This document shows positions 48,901-60,509 of a stretch of DNA of 64,000 nt, one piece after another. The stretch's first letter is position 1; the number at the start of each line of letters is the position of its first letter. Origin of the DNA: Haemonchus contortus. Its lineage: Eukaryota; Nematoda; Chromadorea; Rhabditida; Trichostrongylidae. The notes under the pieces are model-generated. The model did no database searches, was not told the DNA's origin, and saw only the letters and a list, made by a program, of their open reading frames with translations. The DNA is taken from positions 25,416,459 through 25,480,458 of the forward strand of contig LS997564.1 of assembly GCA_000469685.2 (NCBI GenBank), read 5' to 3'. Both the position numbers and the translations under genes were made by a program.

Positions 48901-48965
48901 TCGATCATCGATGGCATGAGGAACTCGTCCTCTTCCATGGAACTCAAGTTCATCGACCCCTCCAT
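33933..48965 (-). CDS. Rhodopsin-family neuropeptide GPCR, complete, ten exons
   Basis: Exons: 48897-48965, 47983-48082, 47775-47926, 47543-47723, 39052-39138, 38804-38982, 36852-36972, 34325-34423, 34107-34213 and 33933-34052. They total 1215 nt, 404 residues plus TAG, with every junction in frame and GT-AG. Signatures: GTCGN in TM1 (N about 61), SCVDF in TM2, GTVPC at the top of TM3 (C119) with partner EKC209 in loop 2, DRY 143-145, CWTP 279-282 in TM6, and FTNSAINWILYG in TM7. The cytoplasmic tail ends LLAAHEPTNL. The start is the first ATG after an in-frame TAA. N-glycosylation (NLS) is possible at residue 6. TM7 and helix 8 recall somatostatin/allatostatin-C-type receptors; the ligand is unknown. 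Introns 2, 3, 5 and 9 are 51-69 bp, while intron 4 is 8.4 kb and full of repeats. Confidence 0.93.
34424..36851. other. GPCR intron 7
   Basis: Intron of about 2.4 kb without a recognised gene. A short tandem-like duplication (AATTAAAAGCCGTTCATCTT and AATTAAAAGTCGTTCATCTC) lies at about 36415-36475. Confidence 0.5.
37728..37973 (-). mobile_element. Decayed SINE copy in GPCR intron 6
   Basis: Minus-strand copy with CATGGACTATACAATGATTT, CCAGTCTGGTACCCC and the terminal CCACTTCCGCCC head complement. It stands head to tail with the next copy. Confidence 0.65.
38010..38272 (-). mobile_element. SINE copy in GPCR intron 6
   Basis: Better preserved minus-strand copy. GCTTATGCAATGAATTGCGG, CCGGAGGGACGGTAGGCTTG and the head complement CCACTTACCACTACACCACC are recognisable; box B has drifted (GTGAACCCGGGAA). 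Confidence 0.8.
39640..39902 (+). repeat. Dispersed repeat of about 270 bp, copy 3, in GPCR intron 4
   Basis: GGTCGCGTCGCGGTGAG, GCGCGCGAAGGAATGTAGCA, GGTAAGAAATACAAGAACAA and CGTCCGTCTCCC match copy 1 in order. Confidence 0.8.
40589..40852. mobile_element. GC-rich foldback element in GPCR intron 4
   Basis: Ends GGCTGCTTTCATAG and CTATGAAAGCAGCC; arms of about 100 bp contain CCGGCCGGC and CTAGGGGGGAGGAGGGCGGC. The two arms differ at a few positions. The centre holds AACAAGATAAAAAACC and TGGTTTTTGATCTTGT, themselves partly complementary. Confidence 0.85.
41790..41870 (+). repeat. Short dispersed repeat, copy 2 of 3
   Basis: ACGAATAGTACGCTCATGAG followed by ACACCCAGACGGTAACAGAC and GTACAACCCC. 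Confidence 0.65.
42231..42310 (+). repeat. Short dispersed repeat, copy 3 of 3
   Basis: ACGAATAGTACGCTTATGTG, AGTCGGTAACAGACAAATAA and GTACAACCCC, only about 360 bp from copy 2. Confidence 0.65.
42311..44203. other. GPCR intron 4 stretch without a recognised element
   Basis: A 165-codon open frame (43584-44081) is serine/arginine-rich and lacks family motifs. Short fragments such as RWFENVLRRS near 42600 hint at a very old LINE, but not enough to call one. Confidence 0.25.
44204..45305. mobile_element. Palindromic mariner element, transposase truncated
   Basis: TA at 44202-44203 and 45306-45307 flanks TTAGGTTGGTGCAAAAGG ends. Arms 44204-44649 and 44860-45305 are inverted copies (sum 89509) and each encodes the mariner N-terminal helix-turn-helix: starts at 44395 (plus) and 45114 (minus), NFRQIYFYEFKLGRTAAQTA, RWFQKFRAGN and the GSRPPTL linker. 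The 210-bp centre on minus reads KKLDKWVPHELTESEKNRHF and TCDEKWILYDN, the first catalytic Asp block. The second and third Asp regions are absent, replaced by the inverted 5' half. It is therefore nonautonomous. Family is mariner (irritans/cecropia-like ends). Confidence 0.92.
45308..47542. other. Remainder of GPCR intron 4 on the 5' side
   Basis: No supported gene. An open frame at 46206-46601 (plus, 131 codons) has several cysteines but no recognised motif. No terminal repeats seen. Confidence 0.3.
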
Positions 48966-49015
48966 CGAATCGTCTGGGCCTCTGCCGTGAGCCAGTTCTT
49001 CTTAGTTGGAAGGTC

Positions 49016-49030
49016 CTCTCTGCTGAATGA
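49016..49030 (-). promoter_or_regulatory. Candidate 5' acceptor of the GPCR transcript
   Basis: On minus TTTCTCATTCAG precedes CAGAGAGG, 57 bases upstream of the GPCR ATG at 48965. It could be a trans-splice site or the end of a 5'UTR intron. Confidence 0.4.
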
Positions 49031-52000
49031 GAAAGGTTGCAGTCATGACAGAGGCGATTCGAGAAAAAACGACGTGAGTGAGTCTACAGACGAGAGGAAT
49101 AAGTCTGGAGACGAGGGAGATGCCAAGGTAGAAAAGTAAAGACAATCGGAATGAAAGCAGACTGGGGGGGGGGGAGGGTTGGGAGGGGGAGAGAGCGGGG
49201 GGTTAAGGTGGGAAGGGGAGGAAGAGAAGTTGGATTTTTATTCATTCTGGTGCTGCCTGTATCTAAGCCATCCGTCAAGCTGAAGAAAGGGAACCGAGTT
49301 CTGAAAAACAGGGCGTCAGCTCCAAAAAAACCTCCAGACCTCTAGGAGGCAAAAGAAGAGTCGTGAAAGCCCCAGAGTGTTGCTGACGAGTTCGGGAACC
49401 CATAAGGAGCTACCAGAGGTGATTGGGAGAACCTACGTGAGCCTGCGAGCAAGATGACCTTGGAAAGTGCAGCTAATATTGTTGGAGCAACTCTGAGTTC
49501 GAGGTTTTGCACCCTTTAGACTCCCCTTCTTAATAATTTCAGCGAAATTAAAGTCCGCTAATGGGATTTTTCAGAAAGTGTAAAGAAACTCGATAAATAC
49601 CCCCATATATCAGATATGAACAACGGAAAGAGTGAAACGCGATTTGAGGAGGGAGTGTGGTGATTGAAAATGGGAGATTAAATGGTAAATTGGTTGATGA
49701 AGAGACAGACGAGAGCACGCGGGAGCTTATGACCGCCGACTACGGTGCTGTTAAATCTGAAGGGTAATAGGCTGTGGCACGGGAGACAGGAGGCGGTTTT
49801 AATTATCAGAAAATCGTATAACTCCTTTAGAACCCCATCACTTAAATGCAAAATAGATCAAAATAAAGACGATGGATGGAAGCGATTCTGGGGAATGACA
49901 GGGACACTCGCTGGAAGTGCCACCCTGTCTTCTCCCTCCTCTCAGAAACTCAATTTCGGGTTTTTCCGAAGTTTTCTCGGAGAAATACGTCCATACTGTG
50001 GCTAATAAGGAGCTGCATAGACCATCGGACTGCGATAATCAAGTGAACAAAAGATGGTGGTGGAAGTTGGAAGGCTATGAAGTGGAGCCAGTGGGAGATG
50101 ATGAGGGAGGAGGTACGAGGGAGGGTGGGAGAATCGACGAGTCTCATCGTCATTGCTCACCGCAAGATGAACTCGCGCTCAATTATGTTTCTTATTACGC
50201 TCAATGAAAAACAGGAAACGCATGAATTGAGCCTCCTCCCGACTGCTCCCAACAGTCCACACCAAGCTTGGTTACAACGAAATCCGGGAGTAGGGTGAAA
50301 CCTCTAAGATTGATGCCAAAGAAGTCGCTTTGTGGAGCAAAGGTTGTGTGAAGCCAGTTCGAAAACGGGAAGAGGCCCTAACCTTTCAAGATGAGAAATC
50401 TACACAGATCTTTCAACCGATGGGTGTGAAACGGCATTTCTTGGACGAATATTCCCAAAAGCCTTCAAAAGTCTGCCAAGAAGTTGACGATGACTTTTAA
50501 TTGCAATATTTGCAAGATATTTGTTATTCATGATGAATTTTCCCAAGTAAAGACATCAGTTTCGCTCTGGTCGGAAGCACTGGAAGCGAAAAACCTTCTC
50601 TTTCCAAGAAATCAACTCTCCTTGGCCGACGGGCCGCCGAATGTTATGCAGCAACGGAATTTGTTCAGTTTCTTCGTCTTCTTCACCCTAGCGTCGATCC
50701 TGGGCAATTGCGAAGCCGGCTACCATCGTTCCCACTTCCTTCTATCCGTCGGCATCTTCTGTCGATAGCTCCGTTTCGTTTAGGTCCTTCCCAATCACGT
50801 CCTGTCCCTCTCTTTTGCGACCCACCCGACTGGATACCACTGGGCCTCCCATAACGGAAAATTCCGTGGTTTTCACAGTACGGTGCGTACCATCGCAGAC
50901 GCTGTTCTGGATGGTACGGACTCGACTGCTGCAGACAAAAGGGAAACTGTAGCATTGAAAATAGAGCTGCAAGTTTTTCGTGGAAAACGGCCTACTCGGC
51001 TACGACTACTTACAAAGGAGAGCCCTTTACTCCATTCTGGATGAAGGCAAAGAAGAATAGTGGCTCGATCATGATTAGCATGAGCATTTAGATGTGAGTT
51101 TGTTACATTGCCCACTACACACTTCCGAAAAATCACCAATGATATCGGTTTTTGAGGAATTTTCGGAGACATTTTTTCTAAAAAATCATGCCAAGAATGG
51201 ATAACCAGTGATACGAGCCCCCCCCCCCCCCCCAGAAGTTTTGGTTTTGCTAAACACTTATCTTCTATGTGATTATCAAATCAAAAAGACGCCCTCTCAA
51301 AAGTTGGTACAGAAAACATATGCAAATTTTTATTTCTGTAACAACCATAGCTATCTTCAGCAATGAATTTTCCTGGGGTGGAGAACAAGCATTAAAAAAC
51401 AGTTCTTTACGCTCCCCAGATGATAGAAATACAAATTTTCATGAAGACCAGAATGGAGACTCCTCTGTGGTTAGGGTACTACTATAGTGGCCTATCGTTT
51501 TCTCAATTTCCTCAAGAGATCGGATTCCATACTTGTCCAGCAACCCTCGGACCACTTCACCTTACCATTTCCGAAGTAGAACGTTTGGCATCAAGCAGAC
51601 ACCCTCGGAAATACGCTAGGCATCTAATATGTTCAAAATACCAATTTCTGCTGATGGTTCTTAGCCGTCCATGGCATTTGAGAGGCCCAATAGCATGCTT
51701 CTGGTCATTGTCGTCCTTGATCTTGATATGGGCTCACTTACAAAACACTGACTTTATAGAAGCCATGTTAGAAAAATAACTTCCCTACAACTGAAGTCTT
51801 TTGCATCAGAGCGTAATCAACCGGAAAGAAAAACCTGACGGGAATGGCGAGTTGTGGGCAATAATCGGGCCTCAAACGACACCTGTACTTGGCCTTGCCA
51901 TGCACTGTGTTCTTCATTGCTTACACGACCTCTCACTATCCCAATCCTACGGCACGAATTGGAGCCCCGTCCGAGGCCGAGTTTTGCCCACACTCGTTAT

Positions 52001-54310
52001 TTTTGTGAAACTTTCGCATCGCGTACTGCCGCGAAACTGCAGTAATTAATAAGAATATCCAGTCAAGGAAAGGAAAAAGCTCCTCTGACGGCCTACTGCA
52101 GTTTTGATAAGAAGGTTGGAATGCTACCTTCAGTGGTCCTTCACTCATGATTCCCTTCCATCTTAGCTAACCAATCAGGACCCTTTTCCAGACTATCAAC
52201 CACCTATTTTCTCCTTCCTCCTTTCTCTGTCCCACTCCTGTGCGAGACAAAATTACGAGTGGGACTGATACGTCGAGAAAAAATACTAAAAGGTGGACGC
52301 CTTCTCAGAAACTCCATGTCTGAGAGAAGGTTCTTTTCTCAAAACAGCTGGTTATTAGGGAACTCCAAGAAACCCAATATTATTCTTAATTTCATAATTT
52401 TTTTGGTGTACTTTAGTCCATAAAAACTTCTCCTACATGTAATTAAGATGAGGGTTTTGCCTATAGAATGAGTTGGCGTAGACAGATTACTCATTCTCAA
52501 ATACTGCACCTGTTTCTAGACGTCATTAGGTTCCCGTAACCAGATATCGGCAATCAGAGTGGGAAACTCTCAGCGGAATCCCCAACCTCCATTAGGGGCA
52601 TCGTAAATCATTTGTGGAAGAGGAATCAGAACAAATTCAAAACGATATGGAGTTTGAGAAGTTTAAAGGCCTTCTACAATGGCGTTGAAAACAGAAATGG
52701 TGTCAATTTCACGGGAAAAACAGATTAAGAGGAATGGCAGGTGATTTCTGAAAAGTCTCCCATGCACCTGCTCGGGCGTTCACCAGGCAACCTAAGTCAT
52801 TTTTACTTGCCAATTTAAAAGTAAATGAAAAAACGTTTCTCATTAGAACGAAGTACTCAAAATGAAGTGAAGGCTTCCATGATCAGATAGCAGAAGGCCT
52901 AGCACTTCTTTGAATTCACAAGGGGAATGATAGGGTGCAGAAGGTGAAGCTCTCTAACTCGTTGCAGAGCTGTGAATGTGAAGGTCGAGAATCAAGCGAG
53001 TAGGCAAGGAGGAACGCCCACAAAGCCAGACGAGACGATGTGGCGTCCTGAGGATGAGTTGAGAGCGGTTCTGACTAAGTGGCATGACAATCAGAAATTG
53101 TCGTTGCCAGTGGTGGAACTAAGAAGGGCAGGAATCGAAGCAATGGCTGGAGTGCTCGGACAAGACACCGTGGTTGTTGCCCTTGCAAAAGGATTGCCCA
53201 TGAGGGCTGCAACGCCCACTTTCCGACGGCCAACGAAGGGTAACGCCTTTGCTTTGACCTAAAATGGCTCCCATGAAATTCTAATAATACGGAAGCGAAT
53301 TGGAATCCCGATCGATCTTTGCCGTCAGTATAGGATCGAAAGCAGCTAGGTGAAAGGGATGGGCAAAAGATTGAACTTGAGGGCCAGGTCCATCCTTTAG
53401 CACCAAGTTCTGAAAGAGGGATTCGCAGTTGTTTTTTGAGGTAGATAGAGGAGACAATGATTTGAAGTTGTGAATAATGCTGTGGTTCATCCCTCCCATC
53501 CTCCATTCTCTCCTCAGTCTACCTCCTCTGATCGACCCCTATTCTGGGAGCTGAGTAGATATGGGTAGATTAGCGATCGGTTCGGTATTCTGTACGTTGT
53601 AGAAGAATGCAAGGTATACCGACGACACAGCCTTCTTCGGGAAAGGTGAGGAATGGGAACCAGAAAGCAGCTAGCCTTAGAAAACGGCTTTTTACCTAAA
53701 CGGACCGTGACGGAGGTCCACTAGACTACATTGGCTTATCACAGGAGAAACTACAATGGAGGCTTTACTGGTCTCGTACGAACTTCGCTTGCGTAATAAA
53801 TAAATCATTGGTCCACTGAATTTTTTGGGCGTAAGCTCTCATTTGATTATTCTGGCGAGGCACTTCAATGCGAACAGATGGGAAAATTTCACAAGATCTC
53901 TCATCAGTGCTACATAAGTATTCGGCTGTTCTGTGGAGGTCTATGAACGACTTTACCAGACGACAGATTGGCTACTACAATAAACCATGAATAACTACAT
54001 TTCGAAACAATAATAATTGAGAATTATAACTACGTCAGGTTGTACTAGAAAAACGTAAAAATATCTTTGTTCGTTTCGCTTCTTACAATTAGTCATACGA
54101 ACCAAAGTCTGTCATCACCCGAAGCTTGTCAGTGACTAAGTGAGTACAAATCTAGTGTGCTTCTCAGACCCCGGCATCACAGGTCTCTATAGAGTTTGTG
54201 ACAAACAAAGACCTTGAATTGATTGAGAGTTCTGTGCAAATAACAGTGTGACCAAAAAACTGTGGTGGAAGCAGCGAATTCGTCAATACTGTTCATTATC
54301 AGTATTTATT
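49031..54310. other. Upstream region of the GPCR, no confident gene
   Basis: A purine-rich tract (about 49166-49230, GGGGGGGGGGAGGG at its start) lies 200 bp 5' of the GPCR. A minus frame ending at 50742 reads TVKTTEFSVMGGPVVSSR and stops after ELSTEDADG, with TTTGTCTGCAG just upstream, so it could be a terminal exon of an unknown gene. A plus frame 52972-53262 is unrecognised. A C-run of about 17 lies at 51218-51234. Confidence 0.25.
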
Positions 54311-54575
54311 GTAGAGGTGGTGAAGTGGCAAGTGGCGCACTATCACACGCTCATGGCCACGGATCGATATTCGCCCAAGCCAACCAAACCTTTCATCCTT
54401 CGTGGGTCCGTTAGTTGGTACCAGGCTCGTCTGGGAGGATAAAAGCCTCGAGTTGTGACCTTAGCAAGTCATTGTATAGGCCACGTACGGATCAAAAACC
54501 ACTAGAGTCTGAATGAAGGTCAAATGCAGGGGTATTCACCTCGGACGGACTCGATAACCTTATGAGGGTTGTAAC
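54311..54575 (+). mobile_element. SINE copy
   Basis: GTAGAGGTGGTGAAGTGGCA head, GGTACCAGGCTCGTCTGGGA middle and GCAAGTCATTGTATAGGCCA tail are colinear with the best copy; box B is degraded (GGATCGATATTC). Confidence 0.8.
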
Positions 54576-54885
54576 ACTTTATCCATCACGCTCGAAGCAT
54601 TATTATGAAGTTCACATCGAACAAATGAAAGAGAAAGCGATTTCAAAGCGGAAAAGGAAAACGAGTGCTAATCTATCCAAATCCAATTACTCGAGTATGA
54701 ACAAAAAAGGAAAAGTAAAAAGAGTCTTTGACCACAGTTCAAACGCAGACTTACTGGAAATCAAACCAGCCGGAAAATTAGCAAAAGTTTCGTCGGTAGG
54801 TGTCTCTGACCTAGCTATTTCCCTAGAGCAAATCGATAGGGGCACCTTCGATATAAAGGTATTTATAGCGATTCAAGATGGCTGA
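54576..54885 (+). CDS. Lysine-rich open frame, unrecognised, possible exon
   Basis: The frame directly after the SINE tail encodes a basic, protein-like segment (EQMKEKAISKRKRKTSANLS ... AGKLAKVSSVGVSDLAISLE), with a possible GT donor near 54860 (ATAAAG|GTATTT). Its biased composition is unlike random frames here, but there is no recognisable domain and no visible partner exon. It may be an exon into whose upstream side the SINE inserted, or chance. Confidence 0.25.
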
Positions 54886-54954
54886 CCCAGTATGTCATGA
54901 GTGGGTTGCGAAAGTGATGGAGTCCAAATGTATAAAACCTATTGTCTTCAATCA

Positions 54955-55185
54955 ATCTTGTTCGAATGCGCCTTACATTGACTTCCACTCAGAAACGTAG
55001 TGCCGGTTGATTGCGTACTTGGAAGTCAATGCTTCCATCTTATCAGGCAAGTGTGGTAGTGGCTAAACGATCGTAGTGATAGAAGGCTTGGTTGGCCTGG
55101 AGGAGTGTTCATTCGGGATCCAATCCCCCGACTTTGGGTGTGTCATAGTGCGCTGCTTGTCCCAGATCATCTCCCCAGAAAGGAT
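54955..55185 (-). mobile_element. Decayed SINE copy
   Basis: Minus-strand copy with ACATTGACTTCCACTCAGAA, GGCTTGGTTGGCCTGGAGGA and a box-B complement GGGATCCAATCCCCCGAC. Confidence 0.65.
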
Positions 55186-58100
55186 ACATTATAGCGGTCC
55201 AACATGGTTCACCCAGTATGCAGAAACTGAAGAGGAATAGACTTCTGTAGCCAACTAAAGTGCAAAGAGGTGTGGATGGTTAATAAAGAAGCTCTGGGCA
55301 ACAACCTACAGCAGAACTAACCCAACTCATGATGCACTTCTCCACATTTGGGATGATGGGGGAGTTTATTGACGTGTCTGTTTCAATGCATCCATAGGCA
55401 TGCTATAAAAAGCGATGTAATAAAATAGTGATTAATTAAATCATAAAATGTCGGAAATAGGTCGAAAATAGGAGGAATCTGTCAGACAGGAGGGCAATAG
55501 GTCTAGGCAGGACATGGCAAAAAGGAAACGGTATCATGCAACTCACAGAGAAAGTTAAGGTATTCCTTACTTTTGAATCACGCACAGGTGACGTCATCCC
55601 GAATGTTCCCTGAACGCTTCTGTGGAGGGGAGGGAGGGGGAGGTGAGGTGAGACTGGTAAGGGAGGAAGAGGATAAACAAGAGGATGAAGAAGCAATGGT
55701 GCAACAAGAGCAAAATGTTGATTGAGTCACCGATGAACCAGCAGGAAAAGGCTCCCTGACGTTGTAGGGTTTCCCTGAGATTGTGGTACTATCACCGGAT
55801 TATCCGTCGTCGGCTTTATTGCCCTTCATAATCATCAGCGGCATGACGAATGAATGGTCCAACACCTGGAAAAGGGCGCTAGATTAGTAACTAATAGGCT
55901 TATGACACTGGTTTTCTTCTGCGAAGGTTGCCTATGAAGATTTTTGCCCATTCAGATCCAGAAGGTCCCAAGATGATCACAGAGAAGGTTGTCAAAGCCA
56001 TTTTCAATCCTTCCATACCGATCTGGTCACTTTGGCAGACCTTCTTTTCCATTTAGAACGGAGGTATGCTCGTATATGAAGTAAAGTACTGGTTTAGATG
56101 GGAAGTTAGTTCCCCAAAAAAGCACTGTTTGCAGAAATTCGAACGAGGGCCAAAATAAAGAGTTCCAGAGAGTCACATAGCTAATTACTCGATCGGATAT
56201 CGAATCTTATAAAGGAGCTCTTCCATGCCCATGCCCACGAAGAAGTCCTCCCCTCCAGTCCTCCACTGGCTGGCACCGGGTTCATTTTGATGTAATTGAT
56301 GTAAACAACGATTGGAGATGGCAGCTGGTCCTTTCCAAGGTCTAAGTGAAGTACGTATCCCGCAAGGCTCCCAGACCTTCCTTCGAATGAGCCCAAAACA
56401 GAGCTGGGCAATCCCGTTCTCTACCTACGTAGCCGTTGAACTTATATTCGGTCCTCAATTGAGGAAGGGAAAAACCATCGTTGCCGAGCAATTTTGCATT
56501 TTTAGCTGTACCCTTCCTTTTTCAGCTCGTTTTCCCATGCTCAATGTTTCTTTCAACATGGGAGTCCCTTAAAGCCTCCAGAGCTTATGGGAACTTGGAC
56601 GACCTGTCGCCGCCTTCGGCTGCACGGTGCAATTTATTATGAATCCGTAATAGGAATACGAAACTCTCCTGGAAAATAATGGCAATCAAGGAAGCCACAG
56701 CTCCAATAAGCCTTTTTGTTTTACAAAAATCACTGGCAATACAGCTTTATATCTTTCCATAGATGGAAGGATAGGCTAAATTTTGTTCCCCTTTACCCAG
56801 GAATGACTCCCGGAACGGTGACAAGAAAATAAAACCCTCCTCAAACAGTTCACAACCGATCTTCAGTCAATCATAGAAAAGGGCTCATGTGGGAGAAACC
56901 CACACTATTGAGAATAACCCAGACTAAGGAGCAGCGGCGATGCATGGCAGTTCATAAATAATCCAGAAGACATCTGATACGGAGCTCAACGAAGTGATTC
57001 CCGGTTCAGTTTCCCGGGACCATCGGATATTGCTGAGATAAACGAATTGCAACTTATCCTGTCTCAGACTCTTCGGGAACAATGAGCTTTGTGAGCTACT
57101 GCGACGACAACGAACGTGGGAACAAAAGAATCAACTTGTGGCTGGGCCTTGCCGTAGCCAAAGTCCAAAGGACCAAAGAACTCACAAGAGTGCCGGTGGG
57201 AACACACAGAAAGGCACCCATACTCAGTAGATTTCGAGAACTCCCCCCTCTGGATGTTATCGACAACAGCCTGAACCCTATATCTGAGTATGGGGCCGAC
57301 CGACGAGATTAGACTGGCCATAAGGCGCGTTTGAAAGACAACCTATGGACTTTCCAGCTCATGACTTGAATCCCGTTGGAGATGACAAGGGAGCATAGGG
57401 AAGGCCTAAATGAGGTAAGAGCGGTCAACAATGAAGACGTGCACAGGACCGGGATAGACGGCTCAAAGTCGACTCAATGGCTAAAATTGCTAGGAAAGTC
57501 AGGTACAGGTAATACAATTGGTACCTGTACAGGGGTGTGACTGGGAAACAGGTCATTAACTGTCGTGTCAGAGGAAAATAAGCGGAATCAGGTCTCCTAA
57601 GAATCAAGGTCTTCTAAGAATCAGAATCGTACGGCTCAGTAGTGAATTAGTGCCGCCTCAGTAGGCTTTCTGACTATCTCCTTTCAACTGTTGAGCTTTA
57701 TTGCGTCATTGGCAATGATTTGATAAAAGCGAATTACATGTAAATAAACAATGGGAGTATAGCGTAATGGACTCGCGATCCAATGGAGTTCCTCTGTTAA
57801 ATTATGTATTAGCCAGGAATAAGCAACAACATCTCTCGGGCTATTCAACTACCCGAGATTCCCACGTCTCACTCTCATATTAGACCACCTAGTCTGATCG
57901 ATTCGTTCTTGGGAGTTGTTCTCGGGAGTAACTCATTTCAATGCGAATAATACCCATGTAGGAAACACCTGCTGAAGATCGATGTCAGAGCCGTAGAGGT
58001 AGTGAATATAAACGAATTCAAAGAGCCTTTCACACATTGCTGGGAGTGATCGCCATCTGCGGGTTGCGCCAAGCACTCTACTCACATTCGGAATTGTAGA

Positions 58101-58892
58101 TGCAATCCAATGAGGAAACGATCTAAGAGTTATTCCTTTCGGCCATATGGCTGGCAAATATGTAGAGGATTTGCCTTGTTTCAGAAAAAAATTGTTCCAC
58201 TCATTTTGGCTGTAGGAGCCACCCTACCACCACCCTGTTCTCACCTTAGGAACCCAATAGAGAAGTAGAGCCATTCCAGAGGCGGCAAAATGACCACAAT
58301 AGGGAGAAGTCAGATCAAAAAACAGCAGTGCAGGTTACGATAAACTAACGTCTGGGCTCACTCATGGAACCTTCAAAATTTTCTCCATATAAGGAGAGTT
58401 CATGCACAAAAAGCCTCTACTAGATTCTATCGATGAGTTGCTGGTTATGTAAGTTCGGAGCTATAGATAAAGCAAAAATCAGGAAGGGAGTTACCCGCCT
58501 TACAGATGGAAGCGAGGAAGAGAGACTCCCAGAAACTTCTGGGGCAATCCCGGAGGAATGTACAACAAAACAGAAATTCTGTCGAAATCGAATGTCACTC
58601 TGAGAGATTGACGATTGAGTTTTCAGACGGAAGCTGCACTATTCGAAAGGGCAGATTCTGTCTGAGAACTTCGCAGCTTTGACAGCCTAAGGGTTTCCAA
58701 ATATGTCCAGTCCGACCAATCAGGTAGGCAAATCAACTGCAAAATCTTCACTCATCCCTTTCATCCGATTAATTCAATTGAGCGCAGAAACATGAAAATA
58801 AGTTCAGAAAAATAAAAAATAAAGATAATCATTTGATTTGACTTGATATTTTGTTAAGTGTAGTTTTATTACCGCAGTGCGTGATGCAAAAG
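55186..58892. other. Intergenic, no supported gene
   Basis: A short minus frame after a TTTTCCAG acceptor (ending near 55808, VLDHSFVMPLMIMKG) looks like a terminal exon but has no partner I can find. Otherwise no recognisable coding or repeat structure. Confidence 0.25.
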
Positions 58893-58987
58893 TCTCACAA
58901 GGTTGGCGATTTATGGTGCCCGGAAAGCACTAGGGTTCGAGTCCCGTCCGAGACTAAAAATTTATCCATAAATCGCCAATGTTGTGA
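58893..58987. mobile_element. Short tRNA-containing foldback, relative of 4977-5282
   Basis: TCTCACAAGGTTGGCGATTT on the left, its near complement on the right, and between them the tRNA-like 3' half GGGTTCGAGTCCCGTCCGAG. Confidence 0.8.
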
Positions 58988-59514
58988 TATGAATATTTGA
59001 ATTACTTTGAATTCAGAACGTCAAAGTTGAAGACCTTTGTTACGTTGAGTAGGAATGAACCCACGAGGGTGTGGTGCGATTCACGCGTCAATATAATGAG
59101 GTCATCGGACAAAACGCGCCAAAACATCATGCCTACCATCATAATGGGAGAAATAAGAACTCATAAGCAGAATATGTAAAGAAATGACCAAATATGCACG
59201 TTTACAGGAGGATTGCGTTTACTAGAATCAAAAAATTTGAAGTTATTCTTATTTTGAACGTTTGACAAGTAAATTGTTGACTTATGAAGTGAATTCTTAA
59301 TCTTGAAGGGGCTTCATTGCCATAGTAAAGAGATTTGCAGTATCTCATGGTGAAGCCATGGACTACTGCAAATCTTATTTAGTCCCAACCCAACAGAAGG
59401 GTACTGAAGCGATGCTGTGTGCGCGAAGAGCTGTAATGGGGTCACTCGTGAATCGCCCCCTCCCCTCCCCCGTCACCTGACCTATATCATCTTGGTTCTT
59501 TCCTGCTCCCAAGT

Positions 59515-59660
59515 GAGTCTCTGGCACTAATTGTCCGACCCGAAACATGGAAAAACTTGGTTGGCCCAGATCTGGGGTTCAAACCAACTGGGTTTTCATC
59601 CCTGACCATACACTTGGTAGCGTGTCACTTGACACTATCTCACCTCCGCCCGAAGTTCAA
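59515..59660 (-). mobile_element. Head-proximal SINE fragment
   Basis: Contains GGCACTAATTGTCCGACCC, ACTTGGTTGGCCCAGATCTG, box B complement GGGGTTCAAACC and TCTCACCTCCGCCC. Confidence 0.6.
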
Positions 59661-60235
59661 TGGTCCTCAGCAAAAAAGAAACTGTCAGCAGCAAGACAGT
59701 GTCCATTAAAGAGCAAGATTGGGAAGAGATTGTTCCCAAACACGAAAGGATGATTAATACTTAGCCTCCCAGTGAAAGGCTGAAAAGCAGAAAAAAAAAC
59801 TGTTTTCCAGTTCAACGGGCGATGTTTCTCTACCAGTTATCTTTGGAGCCCGCATTAGCGAAAATTCGTTGGGGGACCTTAACAAAACTCATTGAGTGCT
59901 GGTGGTCAAATGTGGTATTGCTCATCCTTGCTGTATTGACCTAACATGGGAGAAGTAGGAGGCTCAAAGTCGCGGAAGAGTCGTGTCCCGAAATTTATTG
60001 ATTCAATTTGTTGCCATTGTGATTTGTCCCGACGAGATGTAACTGTGACCACCAACCAACTCACGGAGTACTTCACTGTTTCGATGCTTTTGTTTTCCGA
60101 CCCCACCCGAATTGAAATGCGAAGGTGGTGGGTATGGGAGCTACGTACATACATGGGAAAATGGAAGAGAATATAAATCTTCGCCATTATCCAAAAGTTC
60201 TTCGCTAATAAAGAGTGCGCCACTCATTTGCTGTG

Positions 60236-60509
60236 AGTCAATCCCGTCTGAGGGACGCGCCCCGCATCCGACCTCAGTTCAGTATCGTTCTGGCGTATTG
60301 AATGCGTATGTGGCCTATACAATGAATTGCGGTGGCTAGCCAATTTACATGTCAGTGCGTTTGCCCTTCCAGACGGATCTGGTAGCAATTAACTGACACC
60401 GGAGGGATGCAGGGCTTGGTTGGCGTGGGTGGACATTAATCCGGGTCGTGAACCTGTGACTATGCGTGTGTGATATTGCGCCACTTGCCACTGCACCACT
60501 TCCTCCCCA
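60236..60509 (-). mobile_element. SINE copy, well preserved
   Basis: Runs from TCAATCCCGTCTGAGGGACG through GTGGCCTATACAATGAATTG to CCACTTGCCACTGCACCACT; nearly full length. Confidence 0.85.

Noticed and set aside
53075..53506. 143-codon minus frame overlapping a plus frame at 52972-53262
   Set aside because: Neither strand shows a motif, splice sites or compositional support; they cannot both be coding and I could not favour one.
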